A stretch of DNA of 64,000 nt from Asterella californica. Its lineage: Eukaryota; Streptophyta; Marchantiopsida; Marchantiales; Aytoniaceae. The DNA lies in assembly GCA_036924285.1 (NCBI GenBank), contig JAYKYS010000040.1:222210-286209 (forward strand), read 5' to 3'. The number at the start of each line of letters is the position of its first letter. Position 1 is the first letter of the stretch. The notes under the pieces were generated by a model that worked only from the letters and a program-made list of their open reading frames with translations, did not search any database and had not been told where the DNA came from. This document shows positions 42,668 to 53,779 of this stretch, piece by piece. The position numbers were made by a program, and so were the translations under genes.

Positions 42668-43390
42668 TTAAACACATGTAGAATCTATTTGGATTGAGGT
42701 CACATGTAACGCTGGAGTGAGATGCATCGTTAGCTCCTTCACCTGGTGTATTAAGTTATCTCTGTTGTGTCTGGTTAGTTTCACACATGTTAATAGCTTG
42801 AGAATCTCCTCTATATGCTCTTGTAATCCGTCACCAGCTGTAATGACCTTCTCTGCTTCTACCACTGGAGACTCAGTCAAATGCTCACATTTGACTAGTA
42901 ACAATAAAGGATTGTTGCTTTGCTGCATATTAAGGAGATTGTTTTCTAAACGACAAATGATTTCTTTACTCTCTTCTTGGACTCTCCATTTTTCTGCCAA
43001 CATTTCATTCAACTGCTAAATTTATGTTTCGCACTTTTGCTGATCTTGTGCAATGGTTAAAGTAGTTTGTGCTGCTTGAGCTTCGAGATTGCAAATGTGT
43101 TCTCTGGCAAACGTAATCAAAATGTGTACATGATGTATTTCACACCCTTGCTGTAACTGTAGTTTGATAGACTCCTCTCTGGCTGTTCCCTGATGAACAT
43201 ATTCCCAACTCTCTGCAACCATAGCCTTGAGTGACTCAATTCGAGATTGCAGAGCGTCTCGAGTCTTATAAAACTCCAGGGCTCTCAAATGATCTCTTGC
43301 TTGAAGTACTGCTAGGAATTCTAGTACGTGCTCAATTGCTGCCAATTGCTTCTTTCGTTCTGCAACTTCTACCTTGTAGAGTTCGATCAT
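42668..43390 (-). pseudogene. Broken coiled-coil reading frame of unknown origin
   Basis: Two minus-strand segments (43,022-43,390 and 42,668-43,012) are in the same frame, separated only by TAA and TAG two codons apart. Together they give about 240 codons. The product is rich in Glu, Gln, Leu, Arg and Ala with heptad character (KVEVAERKKQLAAIEHVLEF, IESLKAMVAESWEYV, NNLLNMQQSNNPLLLL). No domain is recognised. It resembles the coiled-coil part of element-encoded Gag-like proteins or a cytoskeletal-type coiled coil. Upstream (beyond 43,420) the frame meets a stop and looks decayed. Confidence 0.45.
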
Positions 43391-43794
43391 GATAGCAACT
43401 TCTTTGCCAACTGGGTCCGACTAAGTTGGATGACATGCTTTAGCTTACGGGTACTCGCAGAGCACCAACTCGTGCTTAACTTGTACAAGTAACTCCTCTA
43501 GTCTGTGTTGACGCGAATTGTCGTGACAAATCCGTGGTTATGGAAGAAGAATCTACATGTCTCATAACTTGCTCAGTAGTGTTTAGAGCTAAATCATAGG
43601 GTGTAGATGTTATGGAAAATGTTCTCTTGTCTCCGAGGGCTCCATAGTATTCTAGAGAACCTCTTGAAATATCACTCTATTCACTCTGTGAGCTCAAGTG
43701 TAACACGATTTGTACATTTCTTACATTGTGACACTAAAAGAATGTCGGAGAGTGACTACATCAAGTGTCGAGATGACTTGTGATCGTTCCGATT
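43391..43794. other. Unassigned stretch
   Basis: I see no supported gene or repeat here. Confidence 0.4.
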
Positions 43795-44559
43795 GACATC
43801 TCAATCAAAGAGCAAGCTCCGTTGTTGATCGGTTGATTTTTCCGTTCTAGCAGTCTGGCTTCGTGAGCTATCAAGAGTGGTAGGCTGTTTAAACTAGATG
43901 CATCTACGCCTAAGTTACAGGCTGCCATGTATGGACGGAGTGGTCCAGTAGTGTCTGACATTGACATATGGCACAAGCAAATTGAGCACATGAACTTTCA
44001 GACACTACTGGACCACTCTGTCCATACATGACAACCTGTAACTTAGGCGCAGATGGATCTAGTTTAAACAGCCTATCACTCTTGATACCTCGAGCTATGA
44101 TAGTGCTATTCGAATCTTCAATAAAACATCCATCTTTCTTGAAGCGCACTTGCAGATCCTGCTCTATCAACTGTCTTACATATAGCAGGTTTCTAGTCAA
44201 TATGGGTACATGTAAGACATTCCGTATATCAGTAAACGTTGAAATAGGAATGTCAAGTGGAATGTTACCCTTGTGCTGGATCTTGTGCTTGATGTCATCT
44301 CCTGTCACCATAAACTGTGGAGTCTCCACAGGCTCGAGTGAACTAAACCACTCTCGATGGGGAGTCATATGACTGGTGGCGCCAGAGTCTGATCACCCAG
44401 TCAGTCTGTGACTCGAAAGCAGCATAACTCTGATGCGTAGTAATCAGCAACTGCTCCGAATAGACTTGCTCAGTGACTGCATAGCCTTGCTGGTTGCTGT
44501 TACCTTGTTGGGGATTGTTGTCGTGTTGCTGTCTTTGATCGTTCTGTTGTCTTTGATCG
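43795..44559. mobile_element. Copia foldback: plus fragment joined to minus fragment
   Basis: At about 43,795-43,998 the plus strand reads copia GAG-pre-integrase sequence (AIKSGRLFKLDASTPKLQ, DIWHKQIEHMNFQTLL). At about 43,999-44,559 the minus strand reads the related, longer stretch from the zinc-knuckle side through the protease to the same point (MTPHREWFSSLEPVET, RNVLHVPILTRNLLYVRQL). The protease DSGA word is frameshifted. About 100 bp on either side of 43,980 are inverted copies of each other. This is a second copy of the H family, inverted next to the 5' repeat of H. Confidence 0.75.
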
Positions 44560-44587
44560 CCACTCCGGTTAACATTAGCCGGAGTGG
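44560..44587. repeat. Perfect 9-bp inverted repeat at copia junction
   Basis: CCACTCCGG, ten bases, then CCGGAGTGG sits exactly where the inverted copia fragment meets the 5' LTR of H. The left arm is absent at the 3' LTR (58,338), so it was formed at the junction. Confidence 0.7.
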
Positions 44588-44749
44588 TTAGGGTTGTTAG
44601 AGTTAGTTAGAAGGCTAACCTACCATTAGGGTTTCCCTTGTACTCAGCTCCACTATATATACAGAGAGAGGCAAAGTCTCTCTCATCTCATTCCTATTTT
44701 ACTTTCCTTGTCTACTCGCTCTCTCTTCTTGGAGTGTCCTCGAAGTATC
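44570..44749 (+). repeat. 5' terminal repeat (LTR) of copia H
   Basis: 180 bp shared with 58,338-58,517 with few differences, from TAACATTAGCCGG to CGAAGTATC. TATA-like TATATATA at 44,654-44,661 followed by GA-rich sequence. Confidence 0.8.
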
Positions 44750-45349
44750 TCGGAGAGAGCAGCTGGAGGTGTGCCTGATGTCGGACATTATCCTGCTGAT
44801 GCGTTCGGGTGAGACGAAATCATTTTTTTCGTCATCAGAAACTTTGAACGCAATTTTGGAGGTCTAGACGATTTTTTCTTGCTGAAATCTGTTGACCATC
44901 CTTACTAGGCTGTCTTGTTCAGAAGGTGCTAATTGTGTACTCGGTTAAGTTTTAATCGATTTAGAGGTTTCTATCGGCAGTTTTTCAATTGGATCTTTTT
45001 CGCTCAAGACGAAAGTTTTAGGACTTGAGTCTAAAACAAATCCTGTTCGGGTTATATATGGATGGGTTTGGAAAATTTTGAAAATTTTGAGAGGTCGCAC
45101 ACCCATTTCTGACTTCGTTTGGTCTAGTTTCGACCTTTCTCGTTGTGTTCTTTCGACGTTTCCGTCGTGTTTCATACACCTATAGTTCACGGACAGTTTC
45201 TTTCTTCATTCTCGCTGCAGGAGGAGTTCGCGGAGTCGACTTCTTGTGACTTGTGACAACTCTTGATCGCGCGGTGTGGAGAGACGAGTTTCGTGAAAGT
45301 TCTGTGAGGGTTTTCGCGTACAAAACAGAGCAATTTCGACATTGCAGGT
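44750..45349 (+). other. Leader of copia H
   Basis: 600 bp between the repeat and gag without coding support. No match to the usual copia initiator-tRNA-Met primer site was found. Confidence 0.5.
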
Positions 45350-46031
45350 ATGACGGAGTCCGTGTCTTTGATCACCAGAGAGAAGCTCGACAAGAACAAC
45401 TACCAAGTGTGGAAGTTCCGGATGAAGACTTTCCTAAAGAAACAAGATCTATGGGATCTTATCACTTAGGAGGAGAAAGCGCCTGAAGTACCAATTTCAT
45501 ATCCGAAATTCAAGGAGTGGAAGAAGCGCTCGTACCAGACGATTCACTACATCGTGCTGACAGTTTCAGCATCGATGATCGGTCACATTCAGGATTGCGA
45601 TACGTCCAAGAAAGCTTGGGATGCACTCACGCGTCTGTTTCAATCCAGAACAGAGGCGCGGAAGCTACAATTGCTACAGCAGTTCAACACCGTGAAGAAG
45701 GGGTCGATGTGCATCAACGACTAAGTGAACCATGTCAAGCAGCTCACGGATCAGCTATCTTCTGTCAAAGTCGAGATTGATCCCACTGTCTTGATCAGAG
45801 CCATATTGTAAGGACTGCCTGCAGAGTACAAACAATTCATAACATCGATTTTGATCAGAGAACCCCTTCTGCGGTTTGATGAGCTTGTTCTTATGATGTT
45901 AGGAGAGGAGGTGCACCTACTGGGGAGTTCTACTTCGACGGGTCAGCAAGAATCTGTCTATTTTGCAGGTTCTGGAGGATCTCGAGGTAGGGGTCGTGGC
46001 AAAGGTGCTGGACGTGGACGAGATCACGGAC
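45350..46031 (+). pseudogene. gag: Gag of copia H, first part (three nonsense codons)
   Basis: From ATG 45,350 the frame reads MTESVSLITREKLDKNNYQV then WKFRMKTFLKKQDLWDLI, a typical copia Gag start. It goes on through SKKAWDALTRLFQSRTEARK and a GRGRGKGAGRGRDHG arginine/glycine tract. Stops: TAG at 45,467, a TAA near 45,722 and a TAA near 45,809. It is interrupted at 46,031 by element C and resumes at 55,389. Confidence 0.8.
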
Positions 46032-46890
46032 TGTAAACCCTCCACGATCCCATCGATCAACTACCCCTCCGATCTCTCAACCTCCACGATCGTCATCGAT
46101 GAATCTACAAGTGTCGAGTCTGTCTCTCACTCATGAGTCACCTCTGATGACTTTGATGGAAGCACACCATGAATCTTGAAAGAAAAAATGCTAAGTTCAC
46201 TCATTCATACACCCACAAACTTATCAACTAAAAATCTCCATAAACTCATCAACTAGAATCCTCCATTCTAACGACGTCTCTCAAGTTCTCACATGCTAAA
46301 AATATCTTACACTCTCTATATTACTCAAGTTGTCATTACGGCGATGTGAAAACAAGGATGAGGAGCTCTTCTCTACTCCTCTATTTATACATTCTAGGTT
46401 TTTACTTTGGTCCCCTCTGGTAACTCAGCCGTAACTACTTTTACCGGGTTTTACTAAGATATTACTTAAGGTAAAAGCATTAATCACATGGGCTTTTTTA
46501 TCTTTTCACATGGGCTTATTCCTTCAAAGTCAACAACTTCTAGAAGGATTCTAGAATATTCTCAAGGAATCTCGAATTTCCACCCCCCTCTACACTAGGA
46601 CCTACTAAAAGGAAACATGTGGAATCTCTTCTTGTTTTTAATGCCCACAAAGTCCACAACTTTAATCCAACCACTAATATCAAGTCAAAAAAGAGATAAG
46701 GGATACTTTCCACCTCCTTTCTACCTTTTAGACAAGATGACAAGATAGTAGTGCGCACTCTTTAAGAAATATCTGAATTTTGCCAAAAGTACAGCTAAGT
46801 TTAACCATAACTAACTTTAGCTAGTCATGACTAACTTTATACCTCCTTAAAGTACTTGGGCAGCAAATAAACATTCTCAACACTTAGTTA
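46032..46890 (-). repeat. 3' LTR of element C, truncated
   Basis: It matches the A/B LTR up to CACTTAGTTA, then jumps to TCCTCGGAGTG of the pol end. Relative to A (7,197-7,280) 84 bp are missing: the palindromic LTR tip, the purine tract and the pol stop. Confidence 0.93.
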
Positions 46891-47906
46891 TCCTCGGAGT
46901 GAAGAGAGAACTTTCGTCTATGAAACAACTTCAACTTGTCGTGGTTGACACTATCAAATCTCCTTCCTCCCAGTTCTTGAAGGTCATATGTGAAGTTGCT
47001 CCACACCTTATCTACAACAAAAGGACCAAAATATCTAGGAAGAAACTTCTTCCTAGCCCTCTTGAATCTGATAGCATCATACAACATTACCCAATCTCCG
47101 ACTTGAAAAGGTTTTACCTCCCTCTTGCCCAATCGTTTGTCGTAATTCTTCTTTTGATACGCCTGAGCTCGTTCCATCCGGATCATTGCTACCGCTCGGG
47201 TCTCTTCCAACTCCATGAGTTGCTCCCTTCTTGATCTGACCACGTCTTCTCCTCTCGACCTCTTCAACTTTCGTTGAATAGTTTGAAAAGTATCCAATTC
47301 GAATTGGATGGGCAACTTGGACTCCACTCCATAAGACACTCGAAATGGGGAGTACCTAGTAGAAGTCTTTGTTGTCGTTCGATACTCTCCTAAGATGACA
47401 TGTAGCCTCTTATCCCAAGTATGTTTCGCAATCTCAACACCAGAATCTTTGGCGAGCATCATACAGAGTGTAAGATTTGTCTTCTCCGCAAGACCATTAG
47501 CATTTGGTTTGTATGAGGTCGTTACTCGTGGCTTGATAGAAAAGTGTTGTAGCATAGCAGTAGTCATGCTCCCTACAAACTCTCCTCCTCTATCTGAGAC
47601 CAACTCTAACGGACATCCAAATCTGGTGATGATCCTCTCTCATAAGAATCTACCGACTTCTGTTTCATTAGTCTCCTTCAAAGGTCTAGCCTCTACCCAC
47701 TTGGTACAATAGTCAGTGGTGACAACAATATATCTATTGCCTCGAGATGTCTTATTAAGAAGACCTACAAAATCAATACCCCACTTCTCAAATGGTCCTA
47801 ATATTGAAATTGATCTTAACGGAGGTGTTCTAGTAGACTTCAGAGCAAATACTTGACATACGTCGCAAGTTTTGCAATAGTCTAGACACTCCTTGAAAAT
47901 CCCTCT
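46884..47906 (-). pseudogene. pol: Integrase of element C (nonsense codons, altered end)
   Basis: The frame 46,884-47,603 is open and covers SDRGGEF, GLAEKTN and the GPF module. Upstream, TGG codons have become TAG at 47,907 (before RGIFKECLDYC) and TGA near 47,640, which cut off the zinc region and the first catalytic Asp. The C-terminus runs into the LTR because of the 84-bp deletion. Confidence 0.88.
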
Positions 47907-48630
47907 CTAGTGATAACCCGCATCCAAAATCTTATAAGCTGTTATCTTACCAGCAAAGTGACCTCCGCAAACAGTGCCATCGTGAAACTCGTGCATCAGC
48001 TTGAACGCCTCCTTCTGACCAACTGCTCTCCTTAGTAACCCATCTGCTCCTTGATGAAATAGAATTCCCTCCACCATGGTGTAAGGTTTGCATCTCTTGA
48101 TCAATGCGTTACGTTCTCGGGTATGCATACCTTCTGAAAAAGAGCCATCTGCAAGGAAACTCCAGATTTCCTTGTACTCGTCCGGTATCTCCTCAATGCT
48201 TGTGATGGTCATCAGATGCTCGTCTGGAAATGAATCATCAAACGGTTCTTCTCCCTCATCATCATAAGCCCTCGATAAAAGATCAGCATTCACATGCTTT
48301 TTTCCTGGTCTATCTTCGATCACGTAATCGTATTTTGTTAGAAAGATCTTCCAACGAGCAATACGACCTTCGGCATTAGGCTTATTAAAGATATACTTTA
48401 AAGCCTTGTGATCTGTGACTATGGAAAATTTTCCTCCTAGCAAGTAGTGTCGAAATTTCTTCAATCCAAAGATCACCGCTAATCCTTCTTGTTCAGTTAC
48501 AGAGTAATTCTTCTCCGCTGGAACCATCTGCCTACTAGCATAAGCTATAGGATGATCATGCCCATCTCCATTTAATTGACTTAATGTACATCCGATTGCT
48601 ACATTGGAGGCATCCGTATACAGAATAAAT
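47907..48630 (-). pseudogene. pol: RNase H and integrase zinc region of element C, up to the foreign insert
   Basis: Open 47,907-48,527 from MVPAEKNYSVTEQEG through ADLLSRA and HEFHDGTVCGGH. Toward 48,630 it holds ASNVAIGCTLSQ, after which it is cut by inserted sequence exactly inside the FILYTDAS region. Confidence 0.88.
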
Positions 48631-49304
48631 TAAGATAGCATGTCCGATCCTACTAAATCTGGAAGTGTCGATTGAGTTTGCTAACTACTCTGATTGCTCG
48701 GTGGCAATCTCCACATGATCTGCTCCTACCGGAGCTACTACCTCGACTTCTGATGGGCTGGGAAGCCCTGCACTTACCTCGGGTACCATTGAGGTAGCTT
48801 CCCTCTCCTCGCTCTTCGCTGGCCCTGCTGTTTCTACGGCTGCGTCTTCCTCGGCTTCGACTTCGGAAGACGGAATGGTCTTCTGGGAAGACGAGTCGAA
48901 TGGTGTGTCTTCGGTCTTCTGAGGCACAGATGCAGTACTAGGGACCATGGTGACCTCATAGGAGTCCGGGGAAGTCGATTCCTCCACGCGGAATACCTGG
49001 GAAGACGGCTCGTCTTCCTGTCTTCCGAGGCGTCTTCTGGAGTCTTCTCGTCTTCCAACGCTGTCACCACCAAGTGTACAGCGAGATCGAACTCCTCCTT
49101 CTCCATTCCGGAACCAGTCGAGGGTGCTGGGGCTTGGGAAGATGCGGTTGCAGGTGTCGGAAGTGAGGGAAACCATAAAGTGTCTTCACTCCTTCTATCT
49201 GTCTATCCAGGTACCTGAACATGCTATCTCTGCATTCCACCAACCTCGTCTTGGACCCGCTGTCCCATTCCCTAGCTAAGATAAGTAACTTCTTACCCGC
49301 GGTG
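48631..49304 (-). mobile_element. 674-bp insert related to the left-edge element, inside pol of C
   Basis: Not present in A or B. The minus strand carries the C-terminal part of the coiled-coil/acidic protein of the left-edge element (TAGKKLLTL…, then the acidic tail), its stop after EIATEQSE at about 48,685, and about 50 bp of 3' flank. From about 48,835 to 49,304 it matches 1-475 of the window with substitutions and small indels; the rest would lie left of the window. AT is present on both sides (48,629-48,630; 49,305-49,306). No inverted ends are seen. It also brings the GAAGAC-rich composition with it. Confidence 0.9.
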
Positions 49305-50402
49305 ATGCTTTACTCCACTCAGGTTTAGCAAGTATAGGAGCTGTCACCAATGCATTTTTCAGCTCCTCAAATGCTTCCTTTGCCTTCTAATCATGCATTA
49401 TCAAGTCCAAATCAACTCCTTTCTTCATGTACATAGTCAAAGCTATTGCTTTGTGTGAGAAGAAAAAGACAAACTTACGATAATATCCAACCATACCAAG
49501 AAATTGTCTCAACTTTGTCAAGTTGATCGGAAATGGAAGATCCACAATCTTCTTCACCTTCTCAGGATCTACCGCAATCCCATTCTTGGAAATGATGTGC
49601 CTAACAGCAGACCTTCTTCGCAGCCAAAGATGCACTTCTCTGGATTTAGAGAAGCGTTGGCTTGCTCCAATCGCTGCAAAACTTTGATCACATGATCAAA
49701 GTGGTCCTCCTTTCTTCTGTACACACAGAAATCATCAATGAAATCACGAACAAACTTCCCTATGAATGGTTCAAACACCTTGTTCATGAACCTCTGAAAC
49801 GTGGCCGGAGCATTACACAGTCTGAATGACATCACTCGAAATGCAAATGTTCTCCACGGAGTAGTGAAAGTAGTCAACTGCTGGTACTCCTGTGCTATCT
49901 TGATCTAGTTATATCCACTATAACCATCACCAAAGCTGTACCACTCATGATCAACAACTTCTTCCAAAATCTCATCTATAAATGGTAGAGGATAATAATC
50001 CTTCTTGGTAACTGCATTCAACTTCTTATAGTCTATGCACACTCGCAGCTTACCATTCTTCTTCTTGACAATCACAATGGGTGAAACCCATTCTGAGTTT
50101 TCCACCTCATAGATGAAACTCGCCTCCTTCAACTTGTCTATCTCTTCCTTGACCATCATTGCTGTTGTAGGATTGACCCTTCTCTGCTTTTGTCGAGCTG
50201 GTCTTGCGTTCTCTTCCAATTCGATTCGATGAGTCTCGAGAGTCACCTCCTTCAAATCCTTGTAGCTGAAAGCAAACACATGGATATATTTTCGAAATAT
50301 ATCTAAGAATCTACTTTTCTCCTCTTGAGTGACATTGATATCAAACTTCAGGATAGAGAGTCTTCTCACAATCTCTGCCTCACTCAACCTCTTCTTTGTC
50401 AA
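49305..50402 (-). pseudogene. pol: Reverse transcriptase of element C in fragments
   Basis: Three open pieces (49,905-50,402; 49,569-49,877; 49,387-49,635) cover RT. A CAG became TAG at about 49,905 after DGYSGYN, and a base lost near 49,600 shifts the frame in the LLLGHIISKNG region. The FIDD active-site word is still present. Another stop lies near 49,388. Confidence 0.88.
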
Positions 50403-50820
50403 GATCTTTCTCCACTACTGGTCGAGGCAACAAGTCAATAACACTAAGCTGATGTAATGATTCATCTTGATCAAATCCTTCGTCCTCAGACGAAGATTCT
50501 TGATCGTAAGAATCTTTGGTATCTACTTCTGAGACACTTTGATCATCCTCCGTATCAGATTCCCAGTAGTCACTAGTGGGTCTATCAGAGTCAGAAGTCA
50601 CAACTCCAACACCCGAGAGAGGTACTATCACTCTATGATCTCTAGGTCCAATCCGTAAGTATCCCTTGTGCCATCTATTAGTGGTGCGCACAGCTCTCAA
50701 CCAAGGCTTACCTAGGAGCAGATCATAACTAGAGTCCTTTAACACTTGAAAAGACATCAATGTTTGAACTCCCATCACAGACACGACCATCTTCTCTAAC
50801 ACACCAAGAGGTCTTACTCG
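50380..50820 (-). pseudogene. pol: Protease-RT linker of element C
   Basis: Open 50,380-50,802 from MLEKMVVSVMGVQTLMSFQV through the acidic linker (ESDTEDDQSVSEVDT). A small indel near 50,390 joins it out of frame to RT. The protease motif itself lies upstream in the gag frame. Confidence 0.85.
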
Positions 50821-52437
50821 TTACTTGTTAGCCATCCCCACGACAATGCTAGCCGGGCGAGTTGGTTCCATCCCCAACTTCTTCATCAAGCTCTCTGATA
50901 TGGCATTTACAGCCGACCTTCCATCCACCAATACGTCAGAGACGTAGTGACTATTCAACCGAACTTCAATCTTTGAAGCCCTAGTGCATATCTCTGAAGC
51001 ATGCACATCCACCGCACCAACTCCCACAGACTTTGATGTCTTGCTCTTGGGTTTTTTCTTCTTGCTTCTCTTAGAACTCAGTCCTCTTCTGAGTTCTCTT
51101 CGTAAGCTGGGATTAAATGCGATCAGTTGTTCAACAGTGATGTTGGCTTTTTGAGCACCCACATCTTCAACCACATCATATCCCGCTTGGGAAGATGAAA
51201 TGGTGAAATCCGCCATCCTCAACTTCCTCCTTGGCTCCCTTGGTGTACTCGAAACATTACTCGAACGAGTACTTCTACTTGCTGACTCCTCCATGAAAAC
51301 CGGTTCATCAGAAAATCGAATTCTTTTCCTTTCTTGAGCTAAAAGCTCCACCGGTGCATGAGAAGAGTTTGAATTCTCTCCTTTCTCGTAGATGAGATCT
51401 CGCACGACATCGATAGTAGCCACCCCCTTGTCTCGTCCTTGTGATGGATTTCTTCCACCCACATTCATTCTGATAGCTTCGGCACCTCTTGCTCCGTTGT
51501 TAAGATAATTTTGCTGGAAATGAGAACCTCCACACGTCCAACAAGTGATTCCTCCAAAGTTACCTTGGTTGCCTCCAAAGTTACCTTGATTTTCTCGGTT
51601 GGGATTGTTGTCGTAACCTCTTTGACCTCCTCCTCCACCTTTGTTCCTCCATTCTCGTAATTGCACCACGTTTATCTTGAGATCCGCAAGAGTATCGGTG
51701 ATGCTCTTCAGCTCGACATGAAAATCAGAGGTGGCAATAAACATCGTTGTTGGGACAAACGGTGTTGGCACCACCGTTGGAGTAGGAGCTGACGTTGAAG
51801 CAATCACCAATTGTGATGGTGCAGGTGCGATCATTGTGGCTACACCAGGAGTCGGAGTCGACATCAGAGCAGCATGATGAGGTTGGATGATATCTCCTTC
51901 ATCCAAACTCTCTTCCATATTTGTCGCAATCTTGATGACCTCCGCTTTGGTTGCTGGCTTCTCGTACCTCACTTGGGTTCGAATTGAAGGCCTCAACCCT
52001 CCCACCAAGTTCTTGGTCAACACTGCTCCAATCTCCGCCATCGTTAGCTCCACATTGTCTCCACTCTTCCGTAAGACCGTCCGAAACCGTTGCTCCAACT
52101 TATCCACCCTTTCGGCATATTGCCGAACTCTCTTGTCGTCTCGTTGCTTCAAATGAGTAAGCTCCACCATGAGCTTCTCATAACTCTCTTCTGGAAGAAA
52201 TTCTTCGATGAGTGCATTACTCAACGTCCCCCATGTGTCCTCAACTGCACCAGGTGTCTTACTCTTCACTCGATCTTCATACCACGTAAGAGAAAAATCT
52301 TCTAAAAACTCTGGCAGTAACAACACCCATTCTTCCTTCCTTCTCACGTTGTTTTCGATGCAACCCCTTTTGAAGTCTCGTACAAATGGTTCTACATCTT
52401 CATCGTCCTTCTCATGAAACACTGGTAACTTCCCCAT
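50821..52437 (-). pseudogene. gag: Gag and protease start of element C, ended by a nonsense codon
   Basis: 538 codons are open from the ATG at 52,437 (GKLPVFHEKDDEDVEPF) through capsid and glycine-rich region into the protease (LVDGRSAVNAIS), ending at TAA where A and B have CAA. This copy shows that gag and pol are one frame in the family. The last Cys of the knuckle is changed (CWTCGGSHFQQNY) and the protease DGG is DGR, so both functions are lost. Confidence 0.92.
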
Positions 52438-52486
52438 CTTGTAACTATTCTTTCTACCCTTCTAATTTTTGTGCAATAACTACTCG

Positions 52487-52651
52487 CTAAAAGAGTACGA
52501 ACATCATCAATTCCATTCGCGAATAATCTATCATAGGTAAAATAAAAGAAAATGGTTGTAACAACACCTCTTGTGCCATCTCTTCTCCCAAGGTAATCAT
52601 GAGCTTGAGTCGCATCACCGCCTTCTCCACCCTCCGAATGACGATCTCCAT
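52487..52651 (-). CDS. ORF-c of element C, 54 aa
   Basis: An open frame of the same length as in A and B, starting MEIVIRRVEKAVMRLKLM and containing ITLGEE and MIDYSRME. Its ATG overlaps the ORF-b stop (TGATG). It has survived intact in the most decayed copy. Confidence 0.58.
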   Translation of the reverse strand: MEIVIRRVEKAVMRLKLMITLGEEMAQEVLLQPFSFILPMIDYSRMELMMFVLF

Positions 52652-53116
52652 CACAACTCAGTCGAGTCTTCTTTTGAAGTCGACAACTTCTCCGTCTCAG
52701 CTCTTTGAGTCTCGTCCAACTTCTCGACTACTGACGTAAGTAGGGCGGCCACATCGACGCACTTGTGTCCTCTTGATAGATCACCCACTCCACAACTTGG
52801 ACAAGGATCTTCTCCTAGAAGATGAATTGACGCTGGTGACGATGGACCCACTCGAAGACTTAAATCAGTAAACTTCCGCTTCCTTTTAGCTCTCTCGGTT
52901 CTGATTCTAGTTGGATAATTCACTACTTTATGTCCCAACCCTCTACAGAAATAACACCACAAGTCGGTTTCTACTCTTCTCCTCGGAGATTCTACTTGAG
53001 GTTTTGTACTAGGGTTCTCAAACTCAACGATAACCTCTTTCGAGCTCTCTCCGACGCATCTAAACCTTGAGGAAGGTTTCTAAGTCTAACTTCCAATCTT
53101 TCGAACTTCCACTCAT
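52651..53116 (-). pseudogene. ORF-b of element C (10-bp deletion)
   Basis: The ATG is at 53,116. A deletion of about 10 bp near 53,050 (relative to A and B) shifts the frame, leaving 52,651-52,962 open with both motifs: CYFCRGLGHKVVNY (last Cys now Tyr) and CPSCGVGDLSRGHKC. Confidence 0.75.
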
Positions 53117-53254
53117 GTTGCACCTTCTCAACCATTAAGTGGACAAAATATCTTTGAGGAAAATAACTCTACATCACTTTCTTAACTCTTTCGAGCTTTA
53201 CACTGAAAATCGTGTATTATACATGCTATACACGAAATAAAATCCAATCTAAAA

Positions 53255-53572
53255 TTAAGAGTCCATGATAATATCCTCATGATCATCGTCTGTACTGATC
53301 TTAGCAGACATCTTAAAGTCACTCTTGTAAAGATCACACTCTACTTCGCCAAGAGTATTCGTGGTCTCCACATTGAATGATGCTTTGAACTCAATCTTCT
53401 TCGCATCTGCGCCAATGCTCGCAGAAGCTTCTTGATATAGAGCAAAAAGGGCACCCCAATTGCAATAGATGCTTGATCGCAACGCCTCTATACTTAACTT
53501 TGGCTTTTCCGCCTCCGTTCTAACTCCCAAACGTCTCTTCTTCAACCTCGGCACTCGAACTGGATTCTCCAT
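53255..53572 (-). CDS. ORF-a of element C, 105 aa intact
   Basis: Starts MENPVRVPRLKKRRLGV and keeps the plan of ORF-a in B, but with many residue changes (LSIEALRSSIYCNWGALFAL, tail DDDHEDIIMDS). It is the most diverged ORF-a and yet fully open. Confidence 0.68.
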   Translation of the reverse strand: MENPVRVPRLKKRRLGVRTEAEKPKLSIEALRSSIYCNWGALFALYQEASASIGADAKKIEFKASFNVETTNTLGEVECDLYKSDFKMSAKISTDDDHEDIIMDS

Positions 53573-53779
53573 GAAGTATCTTCAAGACCTCCTTGTATGT
53601 CGAACCGTATATCTCTTAATCGGTAAGAGATCTCTCCAAGATTTTTGTGATCTCCAGTAGCTCAACCTCCAAGCTAGTAACTAATGAAGTTTCAATAGAA
53701 AATTCCTTAATCAAAAGAGATGGTGCTAACTGTACAAATTTTCAGAGAACTGAAATTTGTATATTTTCACTTCTCTCAT

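Noticed and set aside
48631..49304. Insert in C as a DNA transposon
   Set aside because: No terminal inverted repeats and only a 2-bp AT repeat; the content is the end of another element's ORF.
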